5,999 bases of DNA from Deltaproteobacteria bacterium (GTDB lineage Bacteria; Desulfobacterota; Binatia; UBA9968). The notes beneath the pieces were generated by a model. It was not told the origin of the DNA and searched no databases. It saw only the letters and a list, made by a program, of their open reading frames with translations. The stretch is from NCBI GenBank assembly GCA_016183075.1, contig JACPFH010000319.1:1-5999 (forward strand), in the 5' to 3' direction. Each line of letters starts with the position of its first letter. The stretch's first letter is position 1. The position numbers and the translations under genes were made by a program. Below, piece by piece: positions 1 through 5,419 of the stretch.

Positions 1-17
1 TGCGCATGGAATTTGCC

Positions 18-50
18 CTCACCCTCGCCCTCTCCCGCGACGGGAGAGGG
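18..50. repeat. Palindromic dispersed-type repeat
   Basis: A pyrimidine-rich lead (CCCTCACCCTCG) runs into a perfect 10-bp inverted repeat: CCCTCTCCCG at 28-37 and CGGGAGAGGG at 41-50, with a 3-nt CGA loop. This CCCTCACCC...CCCTCTCCC/GGGAGAGGG pattern resembles short intergenic repeats scattered through many environmental proteobacterial-type genomes; that likeness is from memory. It lies directly before the point where the methyltransferase reading frame becomes recognisable, so it may mark an insertion or rearrangement boundary. There is no T-tract after the stem, so it is not a convincing terminator for upstream transcription. Confidence 0.6.
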
Positions 51-63
51 AAGTTGATCATGT

Positions 64-318
64 AGGGGCCAAAATTTATTTCGGATTAGGCTTAACATCT
101 ACGCCGCCAGGCATACCGGCGACTCCGATTACCGCACGGGAATCCATAGAGGAGGGGATATGTACGAAGCGGGTGGGTTTATTGTGCATTTTTTTAGCGG
201 AGAAAAAGTGAAGCATCTGGCGAAAGGCTATGAGATCGTTGAGATCGATGAGTTTGAGGAAGGAAAGCTTCCCAGAAAATTGTTTCGGATAACACTCAGG
301 AAACAAGGAGCCAATTGA
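64..318 (+). pseudogene. C-terminal fragment of a class I SAM-dependent methyltransferase
   Basis: The frame is open from just after a TGA at 55-57 to the TGA at 316-318. From about position 88 it reads like the C-terminal part of a class I SAM-dependent methyltransferase (SmtA/TehB-like): LNIYAARHTGDSDYRTG, then GGFIVHFF, then EIVEIDEFEEGKLPRKLF, ending RITLRKQGAN. The His-Phe-Phe strand and the E-E-G-x-L-P-R-K-L-F segment are what I recognise. The N-terminal Rossmann core with the SAM-binding glycine motif is absent, because the frame is closed upstream and a palindromic repeat sits at the break. The only ATG in frame (160) follows AGAGGAGGGG but would give just 52 residues. I read it as a 5'-truncated remnant. 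An alternative is that the N-terminal half lies beyond the repeat, outside the window. Confidence 0.72.
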
Positions 319-381
319 TGGACGGAGAAAATCCGGTCGGACAAGAACAATCTAATTGGTCTCCTTCATCTTTGCCCGCCT

Positions 382-406
382 ATCAGGTAAACTCCACTTA
401 TCTGAT
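382..406 (+). other. Hairpin in the leader before the dsbA-like gene
   Basis: ATCAGGTAA (382-390) pairs with TTATCTGAT (398-406) over 9 bp with one G-U wobble, around the 7-nt loop ACTCCAC. It sits midway between the methyltransferase remnant and the DsbA-like gene and has no T-tract of its own. It could be part of a leader structure or a protein-binding palindrome. No known riboswitch was recognised. Confidence 0.4.
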
Positions 407-410
407 TTAG

Positions 411-438
411 CTGCCGCCTCTTGGCAGATTCTCTTTTT
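411..438 (+). terminator. Possible weak terminator or attenuator hairpin
   Basis: CTGCC (411-415) pairs with GGCAG (423-427) around a 7-nt loop and is followed by ATTCTCTTTTT, a T-rich run ending at 438. The 5-bp stem is short, so intrinsic termination is uncertain. It could end transcription of the old methyltransferase gene, or attenuate transcription into the DsbA-like gene together with the hairpin at 382-406. Just downstream, GAATCGAAT occurs twice (464-472 and 488-496), 24 bp apart. Confidence 0.3.
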
Positions 439-502
439 CCCTCGCAGGGACCATTCGGGGGAGGAATCGAATCTTTTGCTCGAGGACGAATCGAATTTGA
501 AG

Positions 503-1147
503 ATGTTCAACGGAAAAATGGTCGCAAGTATTATTGCAACGTTTCTTTTACTTGGTCACGCTTTCGCGCAGCCGGTGGCCGACCAGGAAATCTTAGCCCG
601 CATAGCCAAGGATGGTCCGGCGAAAGGAAGCGAAAAGGCGCCGATCACTCTGATCGAGTTCTCGGATTTCCAGTGCAGCTTCTGCCGCAAGTTCTGGCAA
701 ACGACCTTGCCCCAGATCCAGCAAAAATATATCAAGACCGGCAAGGCAAGGTTTGTCTATCGCCACCTTGCCATTCTCGGGAAACCTTCGCTCGCAGCCG
801 CCCAGGCGTCGGAGTGCGCCCACGAGCAAGGGAAGTTTTGGGACTACCATGATAAGCTCTTCGCGAGCGCCGGTTCCCCGCTGGCTTTTACGCGAGGGAG
901 GCTGGAGGGCTACGCCAGAGAGTTGGCGCTGAAAGGCGAGGTCTTTAACCGGTGTCTCGAATCGGAGAAGTACTTAAAGAAAGTTGAAGGAGAGACTGCG
1001 ATGGGAGCGTTTCTGGGGGCGCGAGGCACTCCAACGTTTTTTCTCAATGGCCGGCTAATCGTCGGCGCTCAACCTTTTGACGTTTTTGCATCCGCCATTG
1101 AGAAAGAGCTTAAAGGGGCATCTTCTTCTCCCAAGAAGAAGCCATGA
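503..1147 (+). CDS. Secreted DsbA-family thiol:disulfide oxidoreductase (thioredoxin fold)
   Basis: A 214-residue thioredoxin-fold protein of the DsbA/BdbD type (Thioredoxin_4-like), expected to oxidise or shuffle cysteines of exported proteins. Residues 1-22 form a signal peptide: basic start, hydrophobic stretch VASIIATFLLLG, probable cleavage after HAFA. The active site is C58-S-F-C61 within FSDFQCSFCRKF. The cis-proline loop is G-T176-P177-T. A second cysteine pair, C105 (in SECAHEQGKFWDYHDKLF) and C151 (FNRCLES), is typical of this subfamily. I chose ATG 503 because it places the signal peptide at the N-terminus. The frame is open from a TTG at 356, but that extension has no signal character. 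ATG 518 is also possible; neither start has a strong ribosome binding site. The stop lies 9 nt before lgt, so the two are probably co-transcribed and perhaps translationally coupled. The C-terminus ends in a basic tail (SSSPKKKP). Confidence 0.88.
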   Translation: MFNGKMVASIIATFLLLGHAFAQPVADQEILARIAKDGPAKGSEKAPITLIEFSDFQCSFCRKFWQTTLPQIQQKYIKTGKARFVYRHLAILGKPSLAAAQASECAHEQGKFWDYHDKLFASAGSPLAFTRGRLEGYARELALKGEVFNRCLESEKYLKKVEGETAMGAFLGARGTPTFFLNGRLIVGAQPFDVFASAIEKELKGASSSPKKKP

Positions 1148-1156
1148 AGGGTTACC

Positions 1157-1948
1157 ATGTATCCGGTTCTGTTCCAGCTTGGTCCTTTTACGGTTTACAG
1201 TCTGGGGGCGCTCTGGGCATTCGCCGCGGTGTGCGCCACGTGGGTGGTCCAACAGGAGTTGAAGCGGTATCGCTTCGATCCGGAACTTGCCTCCTCGATG
1301 GTCTTGATCGCGGCGCTCGGAGGCCTCGTCGGCGCTAGAGCCCTTTTGATCTTGGAGGAATGGGATAGCTTTCTTCGCGCGCCGTGGGTTTTCATTTTTA
1401 GCGGCGCGGGATTTAGCTGGTTCGGGGGGCTTTTCGGCGGGGCCTTGGCGGTGGCCTGGTGGATACGGCGCAGGGGTTTGCCGTGGCTCAAGCTGGCCGA
1501 TATTGCCGCGCCGGCGCTGGCATTGGGCTACGGTATCGGACGCATCGGTTGCTTTCTCGCGGGAGATGCGACGTGGGGAAAAGTAACGGATGTCCCCTGG
1601 GCCATGGCGTTTCCCAACGCGGTCTTCGGCTGGGTCGATCCTTTGACCGGCGTGCCGTATCCCCCGGGAGTAAGAGTGCATCCCACGCAGCTCTACGAGC
1701 TTATCCAGTCGTTGAGCGTCTTCGGCGTCCTATGGCCCCTCAGGAAAAAGGGTTATCCCGACGGAACTATGTTCTGGCTTTATTTGACTCTGGCAGGATC
1801 GATGAGGTTTATGGTGGAGTTCTGGCGTGTCAATCCGGTAATTGCCCTGGGCATGACCGAGTATCAGTGGTTCAGCTCAGCGCTGGTCATAGCCGGCGTT
1901 TACCTGCTCTATCGGCTAAGGATGTCGAGCCATGCGCGACCTGTTTGA
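1157..1948 (+). CDS. lgt: Prolipoprotein diacylglyceryl transferase
   Basis: Inner-membrane enzyme that transfers diacylglycerol from phosphatidylglycerol to the lipobox cysteine of prolipoproteins, the first step of lipoprotein maturation. The 263-residue length is normal. It is polytopic, with hydrophobic segments near residues 13-32, 47-66, 83-102, 113-127, 182-194, 204-215 and 237-252. The Lgt signature lies at 128-141 (GRIGCFLAGD...WG), with R129 aligning to the essential Arg143 of the E. coli enzyme. HPTQLYE at 175-181 and RFMVEFWR at 217-224 are further family hallmarks. The residue matching E. coli Asn146 is Cys132 and the Glu151 position is Asp137; such substitutions occur in divergent Lgt branches. 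The ribosome binding site AAGGG (1147-1151) lies about 5 nt before the ATG. The gene follows the DsbA-like gene by 9 nt and is probably in the same operon. Confidence 0.95.
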   Translation: MYPVLFQLGPFTVYSLGALWAFAAVCATWVVQQELKRYRFDPELASSMVLIAALGGLVGARALLILEEWDSFLRAPWVFIFSGAGFSWFGGLFGGALAVAWWIRRRGLPWLKLADIAAPALALGYGIGRIGCFLAGDATWGKVTDVPWAMAFPNAVFGWVDPLTGVPYPPGVRVHPTQLYELIQSLSVFGVLWPLRKKGYPDGTMFWLYLTLAGSMRFMVEFWRVNPVIALGMTEYQWFSSALVIAGVYLLYRLRMSSHARPV

Positions 1949-1971
1949 AAGAGGTTCTTGGGCAGCGCCTG

Positions 1972-2571
1972 ATGAGAGATGAAAAAAGGCCGAGTGATCG
2001 CTTGTTGCCTTCTAACCGCGATTTCTGCGGGTCCACGGTCCCCAACGAGACTCTGCTCGTAAACCAGGATGGAGGCCTCCAAAATGTGGTCGTCATTATC
2101 CATGGAACGGAAGGCATAAGAACCCCAAGTCGGCCGCAAAGCCCCGTGCTCGACAACAAAAACTGCGCCTTTGTCCCGCATGTTCAGGTAGTGCCCGTAG
2201 GGAGTGAGATAGTTCTGCTGAACAGTGACCCCATTCTCCATAATGCCCATGCCCGGCTCGGCTCCGAGACACTCTTTAATGAGGGTCTGCCTAGATGGCG
2301 GCGGGTAACGAAACGTCTGGCGCGCGCTGGAATCATCGTCGTCACGTGTGATGTCCTCCACACATGGATGAGCGCCTACATTGTTGTTACATCCAGTCCG
2401 CACTTCGCGGTGACGGACAGAAAGGGCGAATTTATCATAGAGCATGCGCCGGCCGGCCGTTACGACCTGGAGTTCTGGCATGAGAAGTTGGGAAAACAGC
2501 GAAGGAAAATTTTTGTCGAGGAGGCGCAAACTTCCGGGATCGAGGTCACTTTTCCCTGCGCTTCTTGTTAA
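1972..2571 (+). CDS. Cupredoxin/carboxypeptidase-regulatory-like periplasmic protein, signal peptide out of frame
   Basis: From about residue 19 the 199-residue frame reads as a family of exported beta-sandwich proteins found near cytochromes, often annotated as carboxypeptidase regulatory-like or methylamine-utilisation-like: FCGSTVPNETLLV, then GGLQNVVVII, FVPHVQVVPVGSEIVLLNSD, HNAHARLG, CDVLHTWMSAYIVV, then a regulatory-like repeat FAVTDRKGEF...APAGRYDLEFWHEKLG. H93, C126, H130 and M133 could form a cupredoxin-like copper site; this is inference. The predicted N-terminus (MRDEKRPSDRLL...) has no signal peptide. In the next frame ATG 1979 encodes MKKGRVIACCLLTAISAG, a good signal peptide, which then meets a stop at 2060-2062. 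A deletion or frameshift seems to have separated the two, so the gene may be a pseudogene or contain a sequence error. The frame is open far upstream inside lgt, but that part is a shadow. It begins 23 nt after the lgt stop. Confidence 0.65.
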   Translation: MRDEKRPSDRLLPSNRDFCGSTVPNETLLVNQDGGLQNVVVIIHGTEGIRTPSRPQSPVLDNKNCAFVPHVQVVPVGSEIVLLNSDPILHNAHARLGSETLFNEGLPRWRRVTKRLARAGIIVVTCDVLHTWMSAYIVVTSSPHFAVTDRKGEFIIEHAPAGRYDLEFWHEKLGKQRRKIFVEEAQTSGIEVTFPCASC

Positions 2572-2676
2572 ACGATCTGATGATTCTCAAACTATAGTCT
2601 TTTGAACAAATGGAGTTTTGAAGCAACTTCCAAAGAGTGAAGATCAGCAACAACACAACAAAGGGGGCGTACTCCC
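2572..2676 (+). other. AT-richer intergenic gap before the cytochrome gene
   Basis: This 105-nt stretch is AT-richer than its flanks. It holds TATAGT (2593-2598), which resembles a -10 box, but no good -35 lies 16-18 nt upstream (TTGTTA at 2565-2570 is 22 nt away). No terminator hairpin was seen. A separate promoter for the cytochrome gene is possible but not shown. Confidence 0.25.
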
Positions 2677-3351
2677 ATGTCGAGAAGTGGAACCTGTTTC
2701 GCTTTATCTGTGTTCCTGTTTGTCTTCGGTTTTGTCGTGTCCGCGAGGGCCGCAGAAAAAAAAGAGCCGGAGGCGGGAATGGAAATGCATCATCCTAAGG
2801 GGTGGCAATTCACCATGCCTAAGGGTGACCCGGCGAAGGGGCGCGCGGCCTTCGAGAAGTTCGAGTGTTACTCCTGTCATGAGGTACGGGGAGAAAAGTT
2901 TCGACCTCCCACCGGAGAGGCCGTGGGACCCGAGCTAAGCCAGATGGGGCCCCAGCATCCGGTGGAATACTTTACCGAGGCGGTCATCAACCCCAGCGTG
3001 GTGGCGGAGAACCGATACCGCGGGCCGGACGGGAAATCGAAGATGCCAAGCTTTAACGAAGACATGACGGTTCAGGAACTGATCGACCTATCGGCATATC
3101 TGGCGTCCCTGAGACCCAAGGAGCGTCCCAAGTCCGCTACGGGGGAAGGAAAGGTCATCGCCCTGGTCGCCGCGAGCCGGGAGATCGTCTTGGAGCACGG
3201 AGAGATCAAAGGCTTTATGGGCGCGATGACCATGGGGTACAAGGTGGAGTCGCCGAAGCTTCTTCAAGGGCTTAAGCCGGGCGATAAGGTTCGGTTCACC
3301 ATTGATACCGACAAGGGAACGATCGTCAAAATCGTCAAGGAACGGAAGTAA
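2677..3351 (+). CDS. Secreted c-type cytochrome fused to a CusF-like copper-binding domain
   Basis: A 224-residue exported protein. Residues 1-25 form a signal peptide (hydrophobic FALSVFLFVFGFVVS, cleavage after ARA). A short Met/His segment (MEMHHPKGW, 35-43) leads into a class I cytochrome c domain at about 50-145. Its heme motif is C64-Y-S-C67-H68 and the likely axial Met is M123 in GKSKMPSF. After a short Pro/Lys linker, residues 157-222 form a CusF-like domain (PF11604 type): GEGKVIALVAASREIVLEHG, then IKGFMGAMTM, then LKPGDKVRFTI. H174, M181, M184 and M186 match the Cu(I) ligand arrangement, with Met where E. coli CusF has its Trp. This suggests periplasmic electron transfer coupled to copper binding, perhaps copper sensing, delivery or detoxification. 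The ribosome binding site AAGGGGG (2661-2667) lies 9 nt before the ATG. A 105-nt gap separates it from the copper-like gene upstream. Confidence 0.9.
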   Translation: MSRSGTCFALSVFLFVFGFVVSARAAEKKEPEAGMEMHHPKGWQFTMPKGDPAKGRAAFEKFECYSCHEVRGEKFRPPTGEAVGPELSQMGPQHPVEYFTEAVINPSVVAENRYRGPDGKSKMPSFNEDMTVQELIDLSAYLASLRPKERPKSATGEGKVIALVAASREIVLEHGEIKGFMGAMTMGYKVESPKLLQGLKPGDKVRFTIDTDKGTIVKIVKERK

Positions 3352-3423
3352 CGACTCATGAGCATGGAGAAAGAGACGTAATGATGGCGCGTCCACGGCA
3401 GCGATACCCCCTAAAGGTGAACG

Positions 3424-4761
3424 ATGGCTGAGGAACTAACCGGTGCGGCGACGGCTGATCGCACGTTCGCCGCTGTCGCCCGGCGTCTGATCGGCGGTTT
3501 CCGGCTCGCATACCTGCCGGTGCTTCTCACATACTTCTGCTACGGGGCGAGCGCCATCACAGGCGTGGCGCGCGTCTTCTTCGAGAAAGACGCTCTACAA
3601 CTTACGCCGGCGGAAGTTGCGGGCATTGCCTTCTGGCGAGCCCTGTGCTCATTGGCGGGGTATGGAGCGCTCGCTACGGTCATTGAGACGAAAGGCGCTT
3701 TTCTGGTTGCCATGCTGCTCGTGACCGTCGGGTTCATGGTCCAGGACGTCGTCGCCGACGCTTTGAGCGTCGAAGTGGCGCAGAACGAAGAAGAGATCGG
3801 CCAGATCCAGGCCCTCGGTCGCATGGCCCTGCTTGCCGGCAGCATCAGCGTCGCGTACCTAGGCGGTTGGCTGGCGGGCAGGATTGGCACCCAGGGCGTG
3901 TTCGCGATCGCGATGGTCCTGCCGCTGATCGTCGCTGCGAGCGCGCCATGGGTCCGCGCGCGTTCACGAGAGCGCGTAAACCCGCCGGACAACGGTCCCC
4001 TGAGCGGCGCGAATGCCCGCCTGGTGATCGGGGTAGGGCTCGGCTATGCCGGGCTCGGCATCTTGTTGGAGACCCTTGCGACGCCGTTCTCTCAGGAAAT
4101 CGTGCTGGTCGTATCGGGTGTGCTTATCGGATTTTTACTGGCCCGCGTGGGTATCTCACGAGAGGTCATCATCGCTGCTTTGGTGATCTTCCTCTTTCGG
4201 GCGGTGCCCGGGGTGGGCCAGGGTTACAGCTACTGGGCGATCGACAGGCTCGGCTTCGACCAGGAGTTTCTGGGCGTTCTCGCGCAGGTCAGCTCAGTGC
4301 TGAGTCTGGCCGGGCTCCTCGTGTTCAGGAAGACGATTGTCCGACGGCCGGTGAGCTTTACGCTCTTGTGGGTGGTTGTGGCCGGGACGGTCTTGTATCT
4401 CCCAAGCATAGGGCTCTTTTACGGCGCCAACGAGTGGCTCGGCATCAGCGCGCGAACATTTGCTTTCATCGACACCACAATATCGGCGCCGCTGGCTCAG
4501 CTTACCATGGTGCCGATGCTGGTCCTCATCGCGAAGTCGGCTCCTCCCGGCGCCGAGGCAACGATGTTCGCGATCATGGCGTCGCTCATGAATCTCGCTC
4601 TTTCTGCAAGCGAGCTGTTCACCCGTTACTTGAATACGGCATTCCAGGTCACGCAGCAGGACTACTCAAATCTCGGCCTGCTGATGATGACCGTTGGCGC
4701 AATAGGGCTGCTGCCCCTAGTGGCCCTTCCGCTGTTGCGACGGGCGGAGAGAAACAGGTGA
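3424..4761 (+). CDS. BT1-family (folate/biopterin transporter-like) MFS permease, apparent internal deletion
   Basis: A 445-residue polytopic membrane protein resembling the BT1 branch of the major facilitator superfamily. Supporting segments are YLPVLLTYFCYGAS (30-43), VFFEKDALQLTPAEVAGIAFW (51-71), VGFMVQDVVADALSVEVA (102-119), EEEIGQIQALGRMALLAGSI (122-141), GQGYSYWAIDRLGF (266-279) and IDTTISAPLAQLTMVPMLVL (349-368). The substrate cannot be read from sequence; pterins or folates are only the founding-family substrates. In relatives, about 30 residues follow the GIAFW position, running LPW..K...G..SD..PI.G.RR through the second membrane segment and first cytoplasmic loop. Here W71 is followed directly by RALCSLAGYGALATV, the start of the next segment. 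The frame is kept. The ribosome binding site AAAGGTG lies 4 nt before the ATG. The next gene starts 8 nt after the stop, so the two are probably one transcript. Confidence 0.82.
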   Translation: MAEELTGAATADRTFAAVARRLIGGFRLAYLPVLLTYFCYGASAITGVARVFFEKDALQLTPAEVAGIAFWRALCSLAGYGALATVIETKGAFLVAMLLVTVGFMVQDVVADALSVEVAQNEEEIGQIQALGRMALLAGSISVAYLGGWLAGRIGTQGVFAIAMVLPLIVAASAPWVRARSRERVNPPDNGPLSGANARLVIGVGLGYAGLGILLETLATPFSQEIVLVVSGVLIGFLLARVGISREVIIAALVIFLFRAVPGVGQGYSYWAIDRLGFDQEFLGVLAQVSSVLSLAGLLVFRKTIVRRPVSFTLLWVVVAGTVLYLPSIGLFYGANEWLGISARTFAFIDTTISAPLAQLTMVPMLVLIAKSAPPGAEATMFAIMASLMNLALSASELFTRYLNTAFQVTQQDYSNLGLLMMTVGAIGLLPLVALPLLRRAERNR

Positions 4762-4769
4762 GAAGCGAC

Positions 4770-5387
4770 ATGATCCGTTGCATGGCCGACACGGGGGTCA
4801 CAGGGAAAACCATAAGCACGGCAGCAAAGGAGATGACCAAAGTGCCACTTCAGGGTATCGTCCTCCTCGATCTCCAGGGCAAAGAAAGCCGCTTGACGGA
4901 GCACGCGCGCGAATTCCTGCTCCTGATCTTTCTGCGTCATCTGGCCTGACTGGCCTGCCAGGAGCACCTCAGGGAGGTGCAGGCAGCGCAGGACAAGTTG
5001 GAACAGCTCGGCGTGGCCGTTGTCGTAGTCTCTTTCGCGGCGCCGGAGCGGTTATCGTACTACCAGCGAGTTCACCGGTGGCCGTTTACTCTCCTTGCAG
5101 ATCCGTCCCGCGAAGCGTACGGCTATTTTGGGCTCAAGCGCCTCCCTTGGTACCGAGTGTTCTCGATGCCGACGCTTAAATTGTATTTTAGTCTGCTGCG
5201 CCGCGGCAGAAAGATGGAAAATTACGGTCGGGACGATTATTTTCAGGCCGGTGGAGACTTTTTGCTCGACCGGGAAGGAAGGGTGCTGTTTTCCTATCAC
5301 AGCCATGATCCGGCTGATCGACCGCCGGTTAGCCGGCTGCTCGACGAGGTCGGGAGGGCACGAAGGGAAAGAAAATCCCGTAAATGA
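4770..5387 (+). CDS. Predicted selenoprotein: AhpC/TSA (peroxiredoxin-like2/SelL-like) redox protein, UGA at 4947-4949 read as Sec
   Basis: A thioredoxin-fold redox protein of 205 residues if UGA 4947-4949 is decoded as selenocysteine. The frame runs LLLIFLRHLA-U60-LAC63-QEHLREVQ, so UGA occupies the first position of a UxxC motif where relatives have Cys (FLRH.GC..C). Family sequence lies on both sides: GIVLLDLQGKE (29-39) before; then GVAVVVVSFAAPER (81-94), PFTLLADPSREAYGYFGLKR (105-124) and QAGGDFLLDREGRVLFSYHS (159-178) after. A SECIS-like hairpin follows the UGA. Start 4770 is chosen because AGGTGAG (4756-4762), overlapping the transporter stop, lies 7 nt upstream; ATG 4782 and 4833 (AAAGGAG but no spacer) are alternatives. 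A plain gene call would split it into 4770-4949 and about 4977-5387. The likely role is thiol or peroxide reduction in the cytoplasm, as no signal peptide is seen. Alternatives are a TGC-to-TGA mutation or sequencing error. Confidence 0.78.
4955..4986 (+). promoter_or_regulatory. Candidate bacterial SECIS element
   Basis: Immediately downstream of UGA 4947-4949, GCACCTC (4964-4970) pairs perfectly with GAGGTGC (4974-4980) around the loop AGG. Below it, CTGCC (4955-4959) pairs with GGCAG (4982-4986), with AGGA/A as an internal loop. The apical loop starts 21 nt after the UGA and carries G among its first two bases. Both fit the published bacterial SECIS consensus (roughly 16-37 nt spacing). 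Such a hairpin recruits SelB-GTP-Sec-tRNA to decode UGA. Confidence 0.65.
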
Positions 5388-5419
5388 AAAGGCGAGGCAA
5401 ACCTAAGACGCCTTTTTTT
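5387..5419. terminator. Rho-independent terminator between convergent genes
   Basis: AAAAGGCG (5387-5394) pairs with CGCCTTTT (5409-5416) as an 8-bp stem, with AGG/CCT able to extend pairing inside the 14-nt loop. A seven-T tract (5413-5419) follows on the plus strand, giving a good terminator for the selenoprotein transcript. The shorter A4 on the other side may give weaker termination for the minus-strand gene. The right arm lies inside the last codons (Glu-Lys-Lys-Ala-Ser) of the universal stress protein gene. Confidence 0.75.

Noticed and set aside
76..306. A 76-codon minus-strand frame opposite the methyltransferase remnant
   Set aside because: It starts at TTG without a ribosome binding site and resembles no family. 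The opposite strand encodes a recognisable methyltransferase C-terminus.
356..502. N-terminal extension of the DsbA-like protein from TTG 356
   Set aside because: The added 49 residues would bury the signal peptide and cover the leader hairpins; no ribosome binding site supports it.
1459..1971. Long upstream extension of the cupredoxin-like frame into lgt
   Set aside because: It is a shadow frame over the well-conserved lgt coding sequence and shows no family similarity before about 2020.
1979..1990. Programmed -1 frameshift at the A6 run joining signal peptide and body
   Set aside because: A slip here would come before the hydrophobic part and so lose the signal peptide. The AAA AAA run also lacks the canonical heptamer context in that frame.
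2565..2598. Sigma-70 promoter TTGTTA...TATAGT before the cytochrome gene
   Set aside because: The spacer is 22 nt, outside the usual 16-18, and no better -35 was found.
3358..3431. Small leader ORFs before the transporter (ATG 3358, 7 codons; ATG 3381, 16 codons)
   Set aside because: They are too short and lack ribosome binding sites or regulatory codon runs; overlap with the transporter start is probably chance.
4977..5387. Separate gene starting at GTG 4977
   Set aside because: It would lack the active-site motif and first strand of the fold, which are present in the same frame just upstream of the UGA. The apparent Shine-Dalgarno AGGGAG is part of the hairpin.
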